Shown here piece after piece: positions 1 to 9,200 of a stretch of 39,285 nt of DNA. The position numbers were made by a program, and so were the translations under genes. The notes beneath the pieces were generated by a model. That model was not told the origin of the DNA and searched no databases. It was given only the letters and a program-made list of their open reading frames with translations. Every line of letters starts with the position of its first letter. Position 1 is the first letter of the stretch. The stretch comes from Blastocatellia bacterium. Lineage in GTDB: Bacteria; Acidobacteriota; Blastocatellia; RBC074. The stretch spans positions 1-39,285 of the forward strand of contig JAEUQN010000051.1 in NCBI GenBank assembly GCA_016789725.1, written 5' to 3'.

Positions 1-650
1 CAGGCCCATTCGATATGGTCGGCTTCGGATGGATGCGAAAGCGTGGCGTGTTCAGGCAACACACGTTCGGTCAGATCGTAGACCTTCTGAAATTTTTCGC
101 GCCGCGTGACCATCAGTTCGCCGGTAAACCACAGATATTCCAGTGCTATTTTTTGCGGCTTCCAATCCCACCATCCAGCGGACTGACCTTTCCGATCATG
201 CTCGAAATCCTGCGAACGCAATGGCCCTTCGCGTTCGATGCGTTGACGCACCAATTCCAAAATTTGATCGCGCTCCTTGCCGAGGCGATTCACCCAGCTC
301 GAAGGATTGAGCAGTCTTCCTTCATATCGTTTGAAGCGCGGCTTCCAATGCTGAAACCAAGCGGTCGGAATCGCTGAGGCATCGTGTGTCCAATGCTCAA
401 ACAAATGCCGCTTTGTTTCGAGCAGATGCGCGAAATGTTCGTGCCGGTATGCGTCCAATCGGCTGCCGAGCGTCAGGTGATGCGCGCGCTCGACGTAGTT
501 GATCGAATCCAATTGGACGAAGCCCATTTGGTCAACCAACCTGGCGAGCGTTGTGCGGGTGGCTTTACGCGCGGGATCAGCAAGCAAGCCTTGTGCGCCG
601 AGAAATAAACGGCGGGCGGTTTCGGTGGAAATCAGAGGCATCGAGTTCAT
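1..650 (-). CDS. YcaQ/AlkX-family DNA glycosylase (winged-helix, COG3214), 3' end cut by window edge
   Basis: Reading the minus strand from the ATG at 650 gives 216 codons without a stop, running off the left edge. The protein contains the family hallmark VQLDSINYVERAHHL, in which Q46-L47-D48 matches the catalytic Gln-hydrophobic-Asp motif known for E. coli YcaQ (AlkX); AlkZ-type relatives have Gln-x-Gln. Members unhook interstrand crosslinks and excise bulky alkylated bases; the fold is a tandem winged helix. The start at 650 overlaps the TGA of the upstream serine hydrolase gene as ATGA, which suggests translational coupling; an in-frame ATG at 641 is the alternative. The family is usually about 380-410 residues, so roughly half is visible. 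Family assignment is confident from the motif; the exact substrate is inferred. Confidence 0.85.
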   Translation of the reverse strand, partial: MNSMPLISTETARRLFLGAQGLLADPARKATRTTLARLVDQMGFVQLDSINYVERAHHLTLGSRLDAYRHEHFAHLLETKRHLFEHWTHDASAIPTAWFQHWKPRFKRYEGRLLNPSSWVNRLGKERDQILELVRQRIEREGPLRSQDFEHDRKGQSAGWWDWKPQKIALEYLWFTGELMVTRREKFQKVYDLTERVLPEHATLSHPSEADHIEWA

Positions 651-1888
651 TGCAAATTCTGGTAAATCAATCGCTCGAAGCGCCGCATCACATCCATCGT
701 CGTGGCGTCATAAAACGGCAATTTCTGCGTTAGGAAAATGACGCCGATGCCGCGTTTCGGGTCTACCCAAAAATGCGTATTGAAGATGCCCGCCCAGGTG
801 TAACTGCCCGCGCTGCGTTCGTGGATGGCTTTGCCTTCAGTCATCGTAATTTGAAAGCCCAGCCCAAATTTATCTTTGCCCGCGCCGAAGGGAAAGGCCG
901 CCGACGTCTTTGGCAATACCGCAGGCATTTCGCCCACAATGACAGAGCCAATTTGATTCGATGCCATGCTTCGCACTGTGCCAGCTTTGAGCAGGCGAGC
1001 GCCGCGCCAGCTTCCCTCATTCAAAAGCATCTGCAAAAACGCGGCGTAATCAGAAGCTGTCGAAACCAACCCGCCGTCGCCCTGTTCTGTCCCAGTGTAT
1101 TTGGCGGGATTGGGCATTTCGATCAGGCCGGTGTCTTCGCGGCGGTGAATGGTCACGAGCCGCGTCAATTTTGCGTCTGGCAATTGATACGACGTGTCCG
1201 CCATCTGCAACGGGCGAAAGATTTGGGATTGATAATACGCTTCAAGCGATTGCCCGGTGAGCGTTTTGACAATATCGCCGAGCGCCGCCGTGCTGTGCGA
1301 ATACTGCCATTTCGTGCCGGGATCAAACAGCAAGGGCAAGTCGCGCGGATTCTTGTTTGTTTTCTGCTGAATCGTCGCAATCGTGTGATTGGCAAAGCCA
1401 TACGCAAAGCCGGAGGTATGCGCCAGCAAATGCCGAATCGTGATTTCCTGCTTCGCGGGGCGTGTCGTATACGTGCCATCTTTTTCGTTGAAGGTGGCAA
1501 TCACTTCACGGCCTTTGAGCGCAGGCAAATATTGACCCGCCGCATCGTCGAGTCGCAATTTGCCTTGCTCAACGAGCATCATAATCGCCACCGATGTCAC
1601 GGGCTTGGTCATCGAAGCGATGCGAAACACAGTGTCTTTTGACATCGGAACGTTCTTGGCAACATCCTGTTTGCCAAAGGCGTTGAGGTACAAAATCTGA
1701 TCTTTGTTCACGACGGCGGCAACGACGCCTGGGAGTTCCCCTTTGTCTACGGCAGCCTGCAACGCACGGTCAAGCGCCGCCGTGGTCTTTAGCGTCGGCA
1801 ACCCAACCGAGTGCGAGGATGTAGGTGGAATGAATGACATAGCAAGCAACCCCGTAAGTGCCACAACCAGAGGTAAACGTTTCGGCAT
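647..1888 (-). CDS. Secreted serine hydrolase, class C beta-lactamase/EstB fold
   Basis: A 413-residue protein. The start at 1888 is preferred over the longer ORF start at 1942 because GGAG lies six bases upstream and it begins directly with a signal peptide (MPKRLPLVVALTGLLAMSF). The Ser-x-x-Lys nucleophile motif is S92-M-T-K95. The second motif reads Y196-S-H198 rather than the textbook Tyr-x-Asn. LLAHTSGF near 155 and the C-terminal WVDPKRGIGV stretch are typical of the beta-lactamase-related serine hydrolases (PF00144). These proteins act outside the cytoplasm as esterases, D-peptidases or amidases; true beta-lactamase activity cannot be claimed from sequence. The last bases overlap the start of the YcaQ-type gene by four bases. 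The N-terminal extension in the longer ORF looks non-coding. Confidence 0.88.
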   Translation of the reverse strand: MPKRLPLVVALTGLLAMSFIPPTSSHSVGLPTLKTTAALDRALQAAVDKGELPGVVAAVVNKDQILYLNAFGKQDVAKNVPMSKDTVFRIASMTKPVTSVAIMMLVEQGKLRLDDAAGQYLPALKGREVIATFNEKDGTYTTRPAKQEITIRHLLAHTSGFAYGFANHTIATIQQKTNKNPRDLPLLFDPGTKWQYSHSTAALGDIVKTLTGQSLEAYYQSQIFRPLQMADTSYQLPDAKLTRLVTIHRREDTGLIEMPNPAKYTGTEQGDGGLVSTASDYAAFLQMLLNEGSWRGARLLKAGTVRSMASNQIGSVIVGEMPAVLPKTSAAFPFGAGKDKFGLGFQITMTEGKAIHERSAGSYTWAGIFNTHFWVDPKRGIGVIFLTQKLPFYDATTMDVMRRFERLIYQNLQ

Positions 1889-1964
1889 AAATTCTCCTTT
1901 CAGCTTTCTCAATATACGCTCGGTACATGCAGGGCCTAACAAAGCGTCAGGTCACGATTTGTTC

Positions 1965-2645
1965 TTAAATACCTCGGATACAAGCAACATAATCAGAGAG
2001 ATCAACGAATGAAATGTCATGCCATAATGAAACCTTATCCGAATCAATTTCCATGGTTCTTAGGAATATAAATTGTTCGGTCGCTTGAGTTCTCTGATAT
2101 ACAACAGCAGTTAAAAATAAGGTTGGGCCAATAGCGCGAGTTGTCTTATTTCCTTGCCAAAATTCGACAACTTTTTTAACGAAATCCATGAAGTTATCGT
2201 GGGCACAATATGTAAACAAAAAAGCATCAGCAACTTTATGCTTATTAGCGCCAACCCATAATTTCTCTAATTCATTGTTTACACCAAAAACGCTGTGGGG
2301 GTTGGATTCCCATTCCGCAAGCAAAACAACATCAGGGTTCTCTGACGTTGTTTCAATTACAGCATCTAACCGTCCCATTACTTCAAAAGTGCAGCAAAGA
2401 AACAGCGATTTCGCCGCTGCCATAATGGCAAACGAGGTATGTTGCGTCCAGTTGCTTCTATTTCTTGGGCGCGTCGTACTTAAAGGTAACTCAGAGAAGT
2501 TTTCACGAAAACCAAGGGTAAATCGCTCTGAGAGGCGATGCCGGATAGGGATAACGGGAGAAAGTCCCTGCAGAGAAGTGGCAAGCCGATTGATGTTGAA
2601 ATCAAGTGGTTTATCGTAATTATCAAGATTGATTTCAGAGTTCAT
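1965..2645 (-). CDS. Solitary protein with a BamHI-like D-x16-E-x-E motif, possible PD-(D/E)xK nuclease fold
   Basis: A 226-residue soluble protein with no signal peptide or membrane segment. I do not recognise a named family. The central part reads GRLDAVIETT...VVLLAEWES, placing acidic residues at D94, E111 and E113; that spacing equals the catalytic Asp-x16-Glu-x-Glu of BamHI, followed likewise by an Asn/Leu-rich helix and an Asp-containing hydrophobic strand (VADAFLFTY). This is suggestive of a PD-(D/E)xK nuclease fold but is not proof, and no methyltransferase lies beside it. The gene is visibly more AT-rich than its neighbours, lacks a clear Shine-Dalgarno site (AATAAAAT sits before the ATG) and sits alone between metabolic genes, all of which fits horizontal gain. 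It could instead be an unrelated conserved hypothetical. Confidence 0.6.
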   Translation of the reverse strand: MNSEINLDNYDKPLDFNINRLATSLQGLSPVIPIRHRLSERFTLGFRENFSELPLSTTRPRNRSNWTQHTSFAIMAAAKSLFLCCTFEVMGRLDAVIETTSENPDVVLLAEWESNPHSVFGVNNELEKLWVGANKHKVADAFLFTYCAHDNFMDFVKKVVEFWQGNKTTRAIGPTLFLTAVVYQRTQATEQFIFLRTMEIDSDKVSLWHDISFVDLSDYVACIRGI

Positions 2646-2691
2646 ATTTTATTCATCAGAGTTTTGGTGAAAACCTGAAGTGACCTACCTC

Positions 2692-3465
2692 TTATTCAGG
2701 TGTCACGTAAGCTGCCGTGATGCCGCCGTCTACCAGAAACTCTGTGCCTGTCACATACGACGATTCATCTGACGCCAGATACAACGCGGCATATGCAATT
2801 TCTTTCGCTTCGCCAAAGCGTCCCATCGGAATGTGAACCAGGCGGCGTTGTTTTTTCTCTTCGGTGTTCAGATAACTCATCAGCAATTCGGTGCGCAGCG
2901 GCCCCGGGCAGAGCGCATTGACGCGAATGTTTTCGCGGGCGTGAATCACCGCGAGTTCGCGCGTCATCGAAAGCACGGCGCCTTTGCTGGCGGTGTACGC
3001 AATTTGCGGCGTGGCGGCTCCGAGCACAGCGACGAATGAAGCCGTGTTGATGATCGAACCGCCGCCCGCCCGACGCAGTGCAGGGATGCCAAATTTGCAG
3101 CCTAAAAAGACGCCTTTCGCGTTGATGTTCATCGTCAAATCCCAAATGGATTCTTCGGTCGTGATGGCGTTGTCATCGCTGTGATGCATGATCCCCGCAT
3201 TGTTGAAGAGGATGTTGAGCTTGCCAAATTTCTTTTCGGCGAATTTCACCATCGCGGCGCAATCGTCGGCGTTGGAAATGTCCGCGTGTTTGTAGGCCGC
3301 CGCGCCGCCAGCGTCTTGAATCAGCTTGGCAGTCTTTTTGCCTTCTTTGTCGTTCACGTCTACGCACACAATGGATGCGCCTTCATTGGCGAATAACAAG
3401 GCGGTTTCGCGGCCAATGCCGCCGCTGGCTCCAGTGATGAGGGCAACTTTATCGTTCAATCTCAT
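2692..3465 (-). CDS. Short-chain dehydrogenase/reductase, NAD(H)-type
   Basis: A 257-residue classical SDR. The Rossmann glycine motif TGASGGIG is at 11-18, NNAG at 88-91, and the catalytic set is S143, Y157 and K161 (YTASK). D36 at the end of the second strand favours NAD over NADP. The C-terminal part has the usual PGP...T substrate-side motif and the SSYVTG...VDGG ending. Substrate cannot be told; close relatives are annotated as glucose 1-dehydrogenase or 3-oxoacyl-ACP reductase-like, and the name should stay generic. The gene begins just inside the hairpin repeat at 3519-3655, which occupies its upstream region, and no strong ribosome binding site is seen. Confidence 0.9.
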   Translation of the reverse strand: MRLNDKVALITGASGGIGRETALLFANEGASIVCVDVNDKEGKKTAKLIQDAGGAAAYKHADISNADDCAAMVKFAEKKFGKLNILFNNAGIMHHSDDNAITTEESIWDLTMNINAKGVFLGCKFGIPALRRAGGGSIINTASFVAVLGAATPQIAYTASKGAVLSMTRELAVIHARENIRVNALCPGPLRTELLMSYLNTEEKKQRRLVHIPMGRFGEAKEIAYAALYLASDESSYVTGTEFLVDGGITAAYVTPE

Positions 3466-3518
3466 AGGTTGGTTTTTGTCCTTTGTTTTTTGTTATAGAG
3501 ATCAAGAAAACGTTTTTT

Positions 3519-3655
3519 CCACGAAGGCACACGAAGTAGCACGAAGAAGAGATCAGACAGGATTTACAGGATGAACAGAATTTCTTAGCAACAGGAGCAA
3601 TCTTCGCATCTTGTCAATCTTGTTATTCTTGGTGCTACTTCGTGTGCCTTTGTGG
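3519..3655. repeat. Compound intergenic hairpin repeat (nested inverted repeat)
   Basis: The outer arms are 3519-3542 (begins CCACGAAGGCACACGAAG) and 3632-3655; they pair in 23 of 24 positions. Inside, 3556-3573 (GACAGGATTTACAGGATG) faces a diverged inverse copy around 3608-3625 (ACAAGATTGACAAGAT when read on the minus strand). The element fills most of the 214-base gap between the cyclase and SDR genes. The inner word is related to the repeat after rimO at 20696-20782. It has the look of a REP/MITE-like sequence spread through intergenic DNA. Confidence 0.8.
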
Positions 3656-3679
3656 ATGAGAAATTCTTTTCTCAAAAAC

Positions 3680-4645
3680 TCAGTGAATCGCAATCGGCGC
3701 GACAGTAGAACCCGTTCCGCCCTGTATTTTCAAGGGCTGCACCATCAAAGCGAATTCCTGTACGCGCTTTGTGACCAATTCATCCAGCTTCATGTTTTCC
3801 AGCAAATGAATGCCATTCACAACCAGCATGATTTGATGCACAGGCAACGAGAGTTTTGGATCAGGATTCGGATTCACTTCGACACCGCCATTATCTGCGC
3901 CAACCAACATCGGGTCTTGTTTGGCGATCCAATTCGCAGCGGCGACACCAATGCCGGGATGGCCTTTGGCATAACGCGCGTTGTCTTTGTTCCAGAGTTT
4001 GCCCCAACCTGTGTGCAGAATCACCGCGTCGCCGGGTTGCAACGTCAGCTTCTGTTTGGCTAAGGCTTGCTCAATGTCCTGCACGGTAATTTCATAAGCG
4101 TCCGGTAATATCTCAACGCCTTTCAAGCCCGCAATATCAATCAGCACGCCGCGTGTAATCAGTGCGCCAACTTTCTCCACGCCGAGTTTTTCAAAGCCAT
4201 TGCGCGTGGCGATGTCATCCAGCTTGAAACAGTTGTACAAGCTGCTGCCAATCGTCTGATGCGCGAAGCCGTCGAATTGCGTGCCAATCTGCCCCATCTC
4301 GCCTGTGATGTATTCTTCGTTGCTACCGCGCCGATTGGATTGTGGATTCATGAAGGTGCGTTTGGTGTGGACTTCAAAGCGCCGCGTACCAAAGAACGGC
4401 ATCGTCGGGCTGAGCACCTGACCGAGTTCGATGACTTCGCCCGTGCGAATGAGTTTGGTGGCGCGCAAGACGGTTTCGGGTTTCATGTGATTCGCGGAAC
4501 CGCGTTGATCGTTCGCGCCCCATTTGCATGGGCAGCGTTCGGCATCGGTGGGTGGTGTCCAGGTTTGCGCGTAAATCGTAGTTGCGAGGAGAAAAAATAC
4601 TGAGGCGGCGAGAACGAGTGATGAATAACGAATGACAGATTGCAT
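3680..4645 (-). CDS. Secreted cyclase-family hydrolase (kynurenine formamidase-like, PF04199)
   Basis: A 321-residue protein with an N-terminal signal peptide (cleavage probably after IYAQ near residue 27). It has the cyclase-family metal site region as GTQFDGFAHQ, the DAVILHTGWG strand, the HPGIG motif and the typical GGTGSTVAPIAIH ending. Family members are Mn/Zn-dependent amide hydrolases such as kynurenine formamidase and isatin hydrolase; this longer secreted type has no settled substrate. AGGAGA lies eight bases before the ATG. It follows the D-aminoacylase-type gene by only 26 bases on the same strand, so the two probably form an operon and may act on the same extracytoplasmic amide compounds; this link is an inference. 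Confidence 0.85.
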   Translation of the reverse strand: MQSVIRYSSLVLAASVFFLLATTIYAQTWTPPTDAERCPCKWGANDQRGSANHMKPETVLRATKLIRTGEVIELGQVLSPTMPFFGTRRFEVHTKRTFMNPQSNRRGSNEEYITGEMGQIGTQFDGFAHQTIGSSLYNCFKLDDIATRNGFEKLGVEKVGALITRGVLIDIAGLKGVEILPDAYEITVQDIEQALAKQKLTLQPGDAVILHTGWGKLWNKDNARYAKGHPGIGVAAANWIAKQDPMLVGADNGGVEVNPNPDPKLSLPVHQIMLVVNGIHLLENMKLDELVTKRVQEFALMVQPLKIQGGTGSTVAPIAIH

Positions 4646-4671
4646 GTTGAGTTCTCCTGTGATGTAAAGAT

Positions 4672-6147
4672 TTACCGAACTGGCGTGCGCCGAATTGCCT
4701 GACCGGGGAAAACGCCTTCGACCAATTCGGTGTTTTTAACGACGAACACGCCGTTGACCAGCACATGCTGAATACCTGCGGAAGGCTGCATCGGCTTTTC
4801 AAAAGTCGCGCGATCTATGACTTTGTTCGCATCGAAGATCGTCAAATCGGCATCGGCTCCGACTTTGACACGGCCTTTGTTCTTCATCTGCGGCACGTAT
4901 GAATCCAGCCGTTGCGCGGGCATCAGCGTCATTTTGCGGAGCGCGTCCATCAACGACATCAGTTTTTTCTCGCGTGAATAATACCCAAGCACACGCGCAA
5001 ACGTGCCTGCGCCGCGCGGATGTTCGCCGCCTGTGACAAAGGGAATGCCGTCTGAGGCAATCATCACCAGCGGATTGCGCATCGCCATCTCGACAATATT
5101 TTCTGGGATCATGTGAATGATCGCCCAGCCACCTTGTTTGCGATATTGCTGAAAGGTTTGCTCGTTCAATCGCTCGCCCGTAGCTGACCATTGGATGTCT
5201 TTGTAATCCACTCCCAGCTTTTCCCGAAAACCCGGATCGAAGAGGGCCGATTCTAGTTTCGTCGAACCGGCAGTGTAAGGATACGCTTCGGTCGTCACGT
5301 CCAAGCCGCTGCGCCGCGCACCTTCGATCATTTCCAAACACGCGGCAGTCTGTTGTAAGCCGCTGCTTGTGAGGTGGACGATGTGCAATGATGCCCTCGT
5401 TGCGGCAGCGTTAGCGAGGACTTCCTGCAAGGCTTCGATGCTGCTGCCGGGTTCAATCATGCCTGCTGAACGAACGTGAACGAAGACCGGGACTTTGCGT
5501 TTGGCGGCAAGTTGAAAGATGCGGAAAATTTCTTCACGCGCGACGCCCGGCGTGTAGGTGATGCCCATTCCAAGGCCCAATCCGCCTTCGTCCAAGCCGC
5601 TTTCCATCAATTCAATTAAGCGCGCGTTTTCCGCCACTGAAGCCTTCTCATATTTCCAAGCTTTAAGTTGATCGGTGTGCGCGGTGGGCTGCGCCGTCGC
5701 CAAATGCCGCATTTCCAAGTTGTGCTTCATCTTGATGCGACTGCTGTGATGCCCAACGGTGAAACCAAAGTTGATGATCGTTTTGCCTCTGCGCTCAGCG
5801 TAGGTTGCCGCAATCGGGAACGCTCCGCTTTCCATATCCAACGCCGTCGTTACGCCATCGCGCACTTGCAGTTGATTGCTCTTGAGGTCTTGTCCGTGCG
5901 CGTGCAAATCAATGAAGCCGGGCGCTACAACCAAGCCGCTGACGTCTACGCTTTGTTTGCCGCGCAATGGTTTGGCAGAGATGGCTGCGATGCGATTGCC
6001 GTTGATGCCGACGTTGCGCACTGCGTCCAAACCCGATTCCGGGTCCATCACGCGCCCACCTGTCAGCACGATGTCGTAGGTTTGGGCAAAGAGCGGCGAC
6101 GTGAAAACGCAGAGAAGTAAGACCAGTGCGATTAGTTTGAGCGTCAT
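4672..6147 (-). CDS. Secreted amidohydrolase of the N-acyl-D-amino-acid deacylase group
   Basis: A 491-residue protein with a signal peptide (MTLKLIALVLLLCVFTSPLF-AQ). The metal-binding His-x-His is H82-A-H84 in GFIDLHAHG. The C-terminal block HPRGAGTFARVLGYYSRE, the KMT...PAQRL helix, GADADLTIFD and the QHVLVNG strand are the D-aminoacylase pattern. Canonical D-aminoacylases carry a metal-bridging Cys after the His-x-His strand; here the corresponding region reads TALDMESGA with E106, so the metal site may differ. Likely role is removal of acyl groups from D-amino acids or related amides in the periplasm. AGGAG lies upstream of the ATG. The cyclase-family gene follows 26 bases later. Confidence 0.85.
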   Translation of the reverse strand: MTLKLIALVLLLCVFTSPLFAQTYDIVLTGGRVMDPESGLDAVRNVGINGNRIAAISAKPLRGKQSVDVSGLVVAPGFIDLHAHGQDLKSNQLQVRDGVTTALDMESGAFPIAATYAERRGKTIINFGFTVGHHSSRIKMKHNLEMRHLATAQPTAHTDQLKAWKYEKASVAENARLIELMESGLDEGGLGLGMGITYTPGVAREEIFRIFQLAAKRKVPVFVHVRSAGMIEPGSSIEALQEVLANAAATRASLHIVHLTSSGLQQTAACLEMIEGARRSGLDVTTEAYPYTAGSTKLESALFDPGFREKLGVDYKDIQWSATGERLNEQTFQQYRKQGGWAIIHMIPENIVEMAMRNPLVMIASDGIPFVTGGEHPRGAGTFARVLGYYSREKKLMSLMDALRKMTLMPAQRLDSYVPQMKNKGRVKVGADADLTIFDANKVIDRATFEKPMQPSAGIQHVLVNGVFVVKNTELVEGVFPGQAIRRTPVR

Positions 6148-6225
6148 AGCGGAATCTCCTGTGAGTTATCGTTTGCCAGAAATCGAAACGCGCGAATGCG
6201 GTAGCACAACCATGGCTCGCTTGCG

Positions 6226-9200
6226 CTACTGTGATTTCAGCTTCTCGTATTCCTTCTTCGCTTCGATCAGCACGGGCAAATCTGCATCGGCGTCTCTCCA
6301 CAGCCGGAAGAATTCGTCGTACATCTGTTTCGCTTTTGCCGTATCAGACTGCAACACCGCCGCGCGGCCTGCGCCCAGATGCGCCAGCGGCCACAGCGGC
6401 GACGTCACATCCCAGCCGCGATGGTCAATGATCTTCTGAAACTCGGCAGCGGCCTGCGCGCCTTGTTTGAGTTGCAGGTACGCCTGCCCACGAATCCAGT
6501 TGGGACGAAACGACGACGCGGGCGCGGCTTCGTATTGAATCGCCGGTTGCAGCAGTTCGATAGCTTGGGCGGGATTGCCGCGTTGCAATTCGATGGTCGC
6601 GCGCGTCAGCGGGGCGATGACGTTGAGGATGAGCGTATTTTTCGGATTCTCGCGGACGAGTTCATCGGTCAGCGTTCGCGCCCGCGCGGCATCACCGCTG
6701 AGCGCCAGTATCCAGCCAGCCCAGGGAGTATCGAGGCTAGATGCCAGATGTGCTTTGAGCAGCGTCTTGCTGTTTTTTTGCAGCAGCAGCACGCGCATAG
6801 CCAGTTCCGCTGCCTTTGTCATCTGACCAAAATAAGCCTGCGCCGCCGCCTCGTTGCTGTAGATGCGTTGCTTATCCTCCGTCTGATTGCGCGTACCCAC
6901 CGACGTGGCGAGTTGCTGGAAAGCGTTGCTCGCCTGTTGGCGACGACCTGTGAATACTTCCAATTGCGCGTGTAACAGTTGGGGCGCCAAAGCGGTGGAA
7001 TTCTCTGCAACTCGCGCGCGCAGGCGATTCATCTCCTGCGTATCATTTTTGCTGACGGCGATTAGAAACAGTAGCCGACTGAAGTTGAAACCTTCTGGGT
7101 AAAGCTTCACTCCCTGGTCAAGCAATTCTTTTGCCTCGTCATAACGATTCAGACGAATAAGCGTCGCAGCTAGATTACCACGCCAAATGACAGACCTCTC
7201 CACTCTGTTAAAGGCTTCACGAAAAGATGCCGCCGCCTTTTCAAGTTGCCCGGCTCTCGAATATCGGGCCCCTTGTGAATTGAACGAATTGCCATCTTCC
7301 GGGTAGACACTAGCCAAAACTTGTCCCTCTTCAATTGCTTTATCAAGTTCACCAGTAACATAACCATAGTAGACGGAGGAAATGCTAAGTTTCTCGCGCT
7401 CACTCACTTTGTTGCGAAATTCCCATCCCTTCTTGTAGCAGGAGACAGCTTCTGTAACACTTCTGGCGCTTACTCGTGCACCAAGCATGGTCAAAGCCAT
7501 CACAAACTGCTCATCCAGTTCAACGGCTCGTTTGAGGAGCAGAATACCCTGATCGTCCTCTCCTTTTCTCAAGGCGTCCATTCCGGCTGAATACGCCTTC
7601 AGCGCCTCCAGCGATTTGGTCGTTGCTTCCCGTAGCGGCGCGTCATATTTCTGCAATGACACCAGCGATTCGCCCAGCTTCTCGCGCAAATCCTTTGCCG
7701 CGTGTCCCAGCGCATTCAGCACTTCATCGCGCCCTGCCGCCGTTTCCAACGCCCGCGCCATCGTCTCGCCGCTCTGCGCATTCGTCGCTTCCAGCGTTAC
7801 GGTGTAGCTGCGTTCCAGCTTCGTGATCGTGCCGATGAGCAACGCCCGCACATTGCGCCGCTGACAGATTTCGCGGCCTGTTGCGCGCGTGAGGGGTTCG
7901 TCTACTGAACGATTCATCAGCCGCAGCGTGTCGCGTGCCCGCTCTTCGGGAAAGATGTTCATATACGGCGATTGTTCCAGCGCGACGGCCAGGGCTTGTT
8001 TGAGCGTGCCGTCCCAGATTTCTTCGCCCGTCTTGTTCTCGAAATCGGCGAGCAACAACGGTTCGCGTTCGCGGAAGGCGGGGGTGGGTTGGCGCGTGAA
8101 GAAGTACGCAGCAACAGCGATGAGAAGCAATCCCGCCAACGCCAGCAGAAGGTTCCGTGTGCGACGCGCAGCACCTGGGAGCGCAGCGCCTGGGAGCGCA
8201 AGCGTCCCGCTTGCTGCGAGCGGGCGGAGCGCCGCTCGCTCCCCCTGTGAGGAGATCGCTTTTTCTTCAGCGGATGCGCTCACAACGTCGCTCGCATCGC
8301 GGCGCTCGCTCAGCAAGCGGGACGCTTGCGCTCCCAGGCGCTCCACATTATCCGTGGGTTCGCGTTCGGCCCGACGTTGCGCTTCGGCGGTGAATTCCCA
8401 TTTGCGTTGCACGGCTTTCAGATCGGCTTGCAATGCTTTGACGGAGGCATAGCGCGCATTGCGGTCTTTTTGCAAAGCCAGCGTGACGATACGCTGCAAT
8501 TCGTCCGGCACATTGCCGAGCGGAGCGGGTTCCTGATGCAAAATCGAACCTAGTACATCAATCATATTCACGCCCTCGAACGGGCGCTTGCCTGCCAACA
8601 TTTCGTAGAGCACGACGCCCAAGCTGAAGATGTCGGTGCGCGCGTCTACACGTTCACCGCGCGCTTGTTCGGGCGACATATAGCTTGCGGTCCCCATCAC
8701 CGTGCCGGGCGTGGTCGAGTGCGACGCGGCGACAGGGGGACGGGGCGACTCGGCGAGCCAGGTATCTGCTTCTTCGCCCTGTCGCCCCCTCGCCCCCTCC
8801 CCGCGTCGTTCTGTGAGTTTAGCCAGCCCAAAATCCAACACCTTCACGATGCCGTCTTTGCGCAGCATCACGTTTTCCGGCTTGATGTCGCGGTGGATGA
8901 TGTTGGCGTCGTGGGCCGCCGCGAGTGCGTTGGCGATTTGCACGGCAACCTCTGTCGCTTCAGTTTGGGAAAGCGGTTGTTGCAAGCGGTCGCGCAAGGT
9001 TTGTCCGGCGATGAATTCGGTGGTGATGAAATGCGTGCCGTTCTGTGCGCCGATTTCAAAAATTGTAATGATGTTCGGATGATTGAGCGCCGAGGTGGCT
9101 TGCGCTTCCTGCTCGAAGCGGCGTAGGCGTTCGGAGTTTTGCGTAAATTCGGCGGGCAGGAGTTTCAGCGCGACTTTGCGTTTCAAGCGTTCGTCTTCGG

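Noticed and set aside
773..1642. Long plus-strand open frame of 289 codons
   Set aside because: It lies antisense to the serine hydrolase, whose motifs and signal peptide are clear; the plus frame shows only composition-driven Arg/Ala-rich sequence.
1965..2645. Complete restriction-modification system
   Set aside because: No methyltransferase or specificity gene is beside the BamHI-like candidate, so only a solitary gene is supported.
3519..3655. Insertion sequence or MITE with target duplication
   Set aside because: No transposase and no flanking target duplication could be seen; described only as a hairpin repeat.
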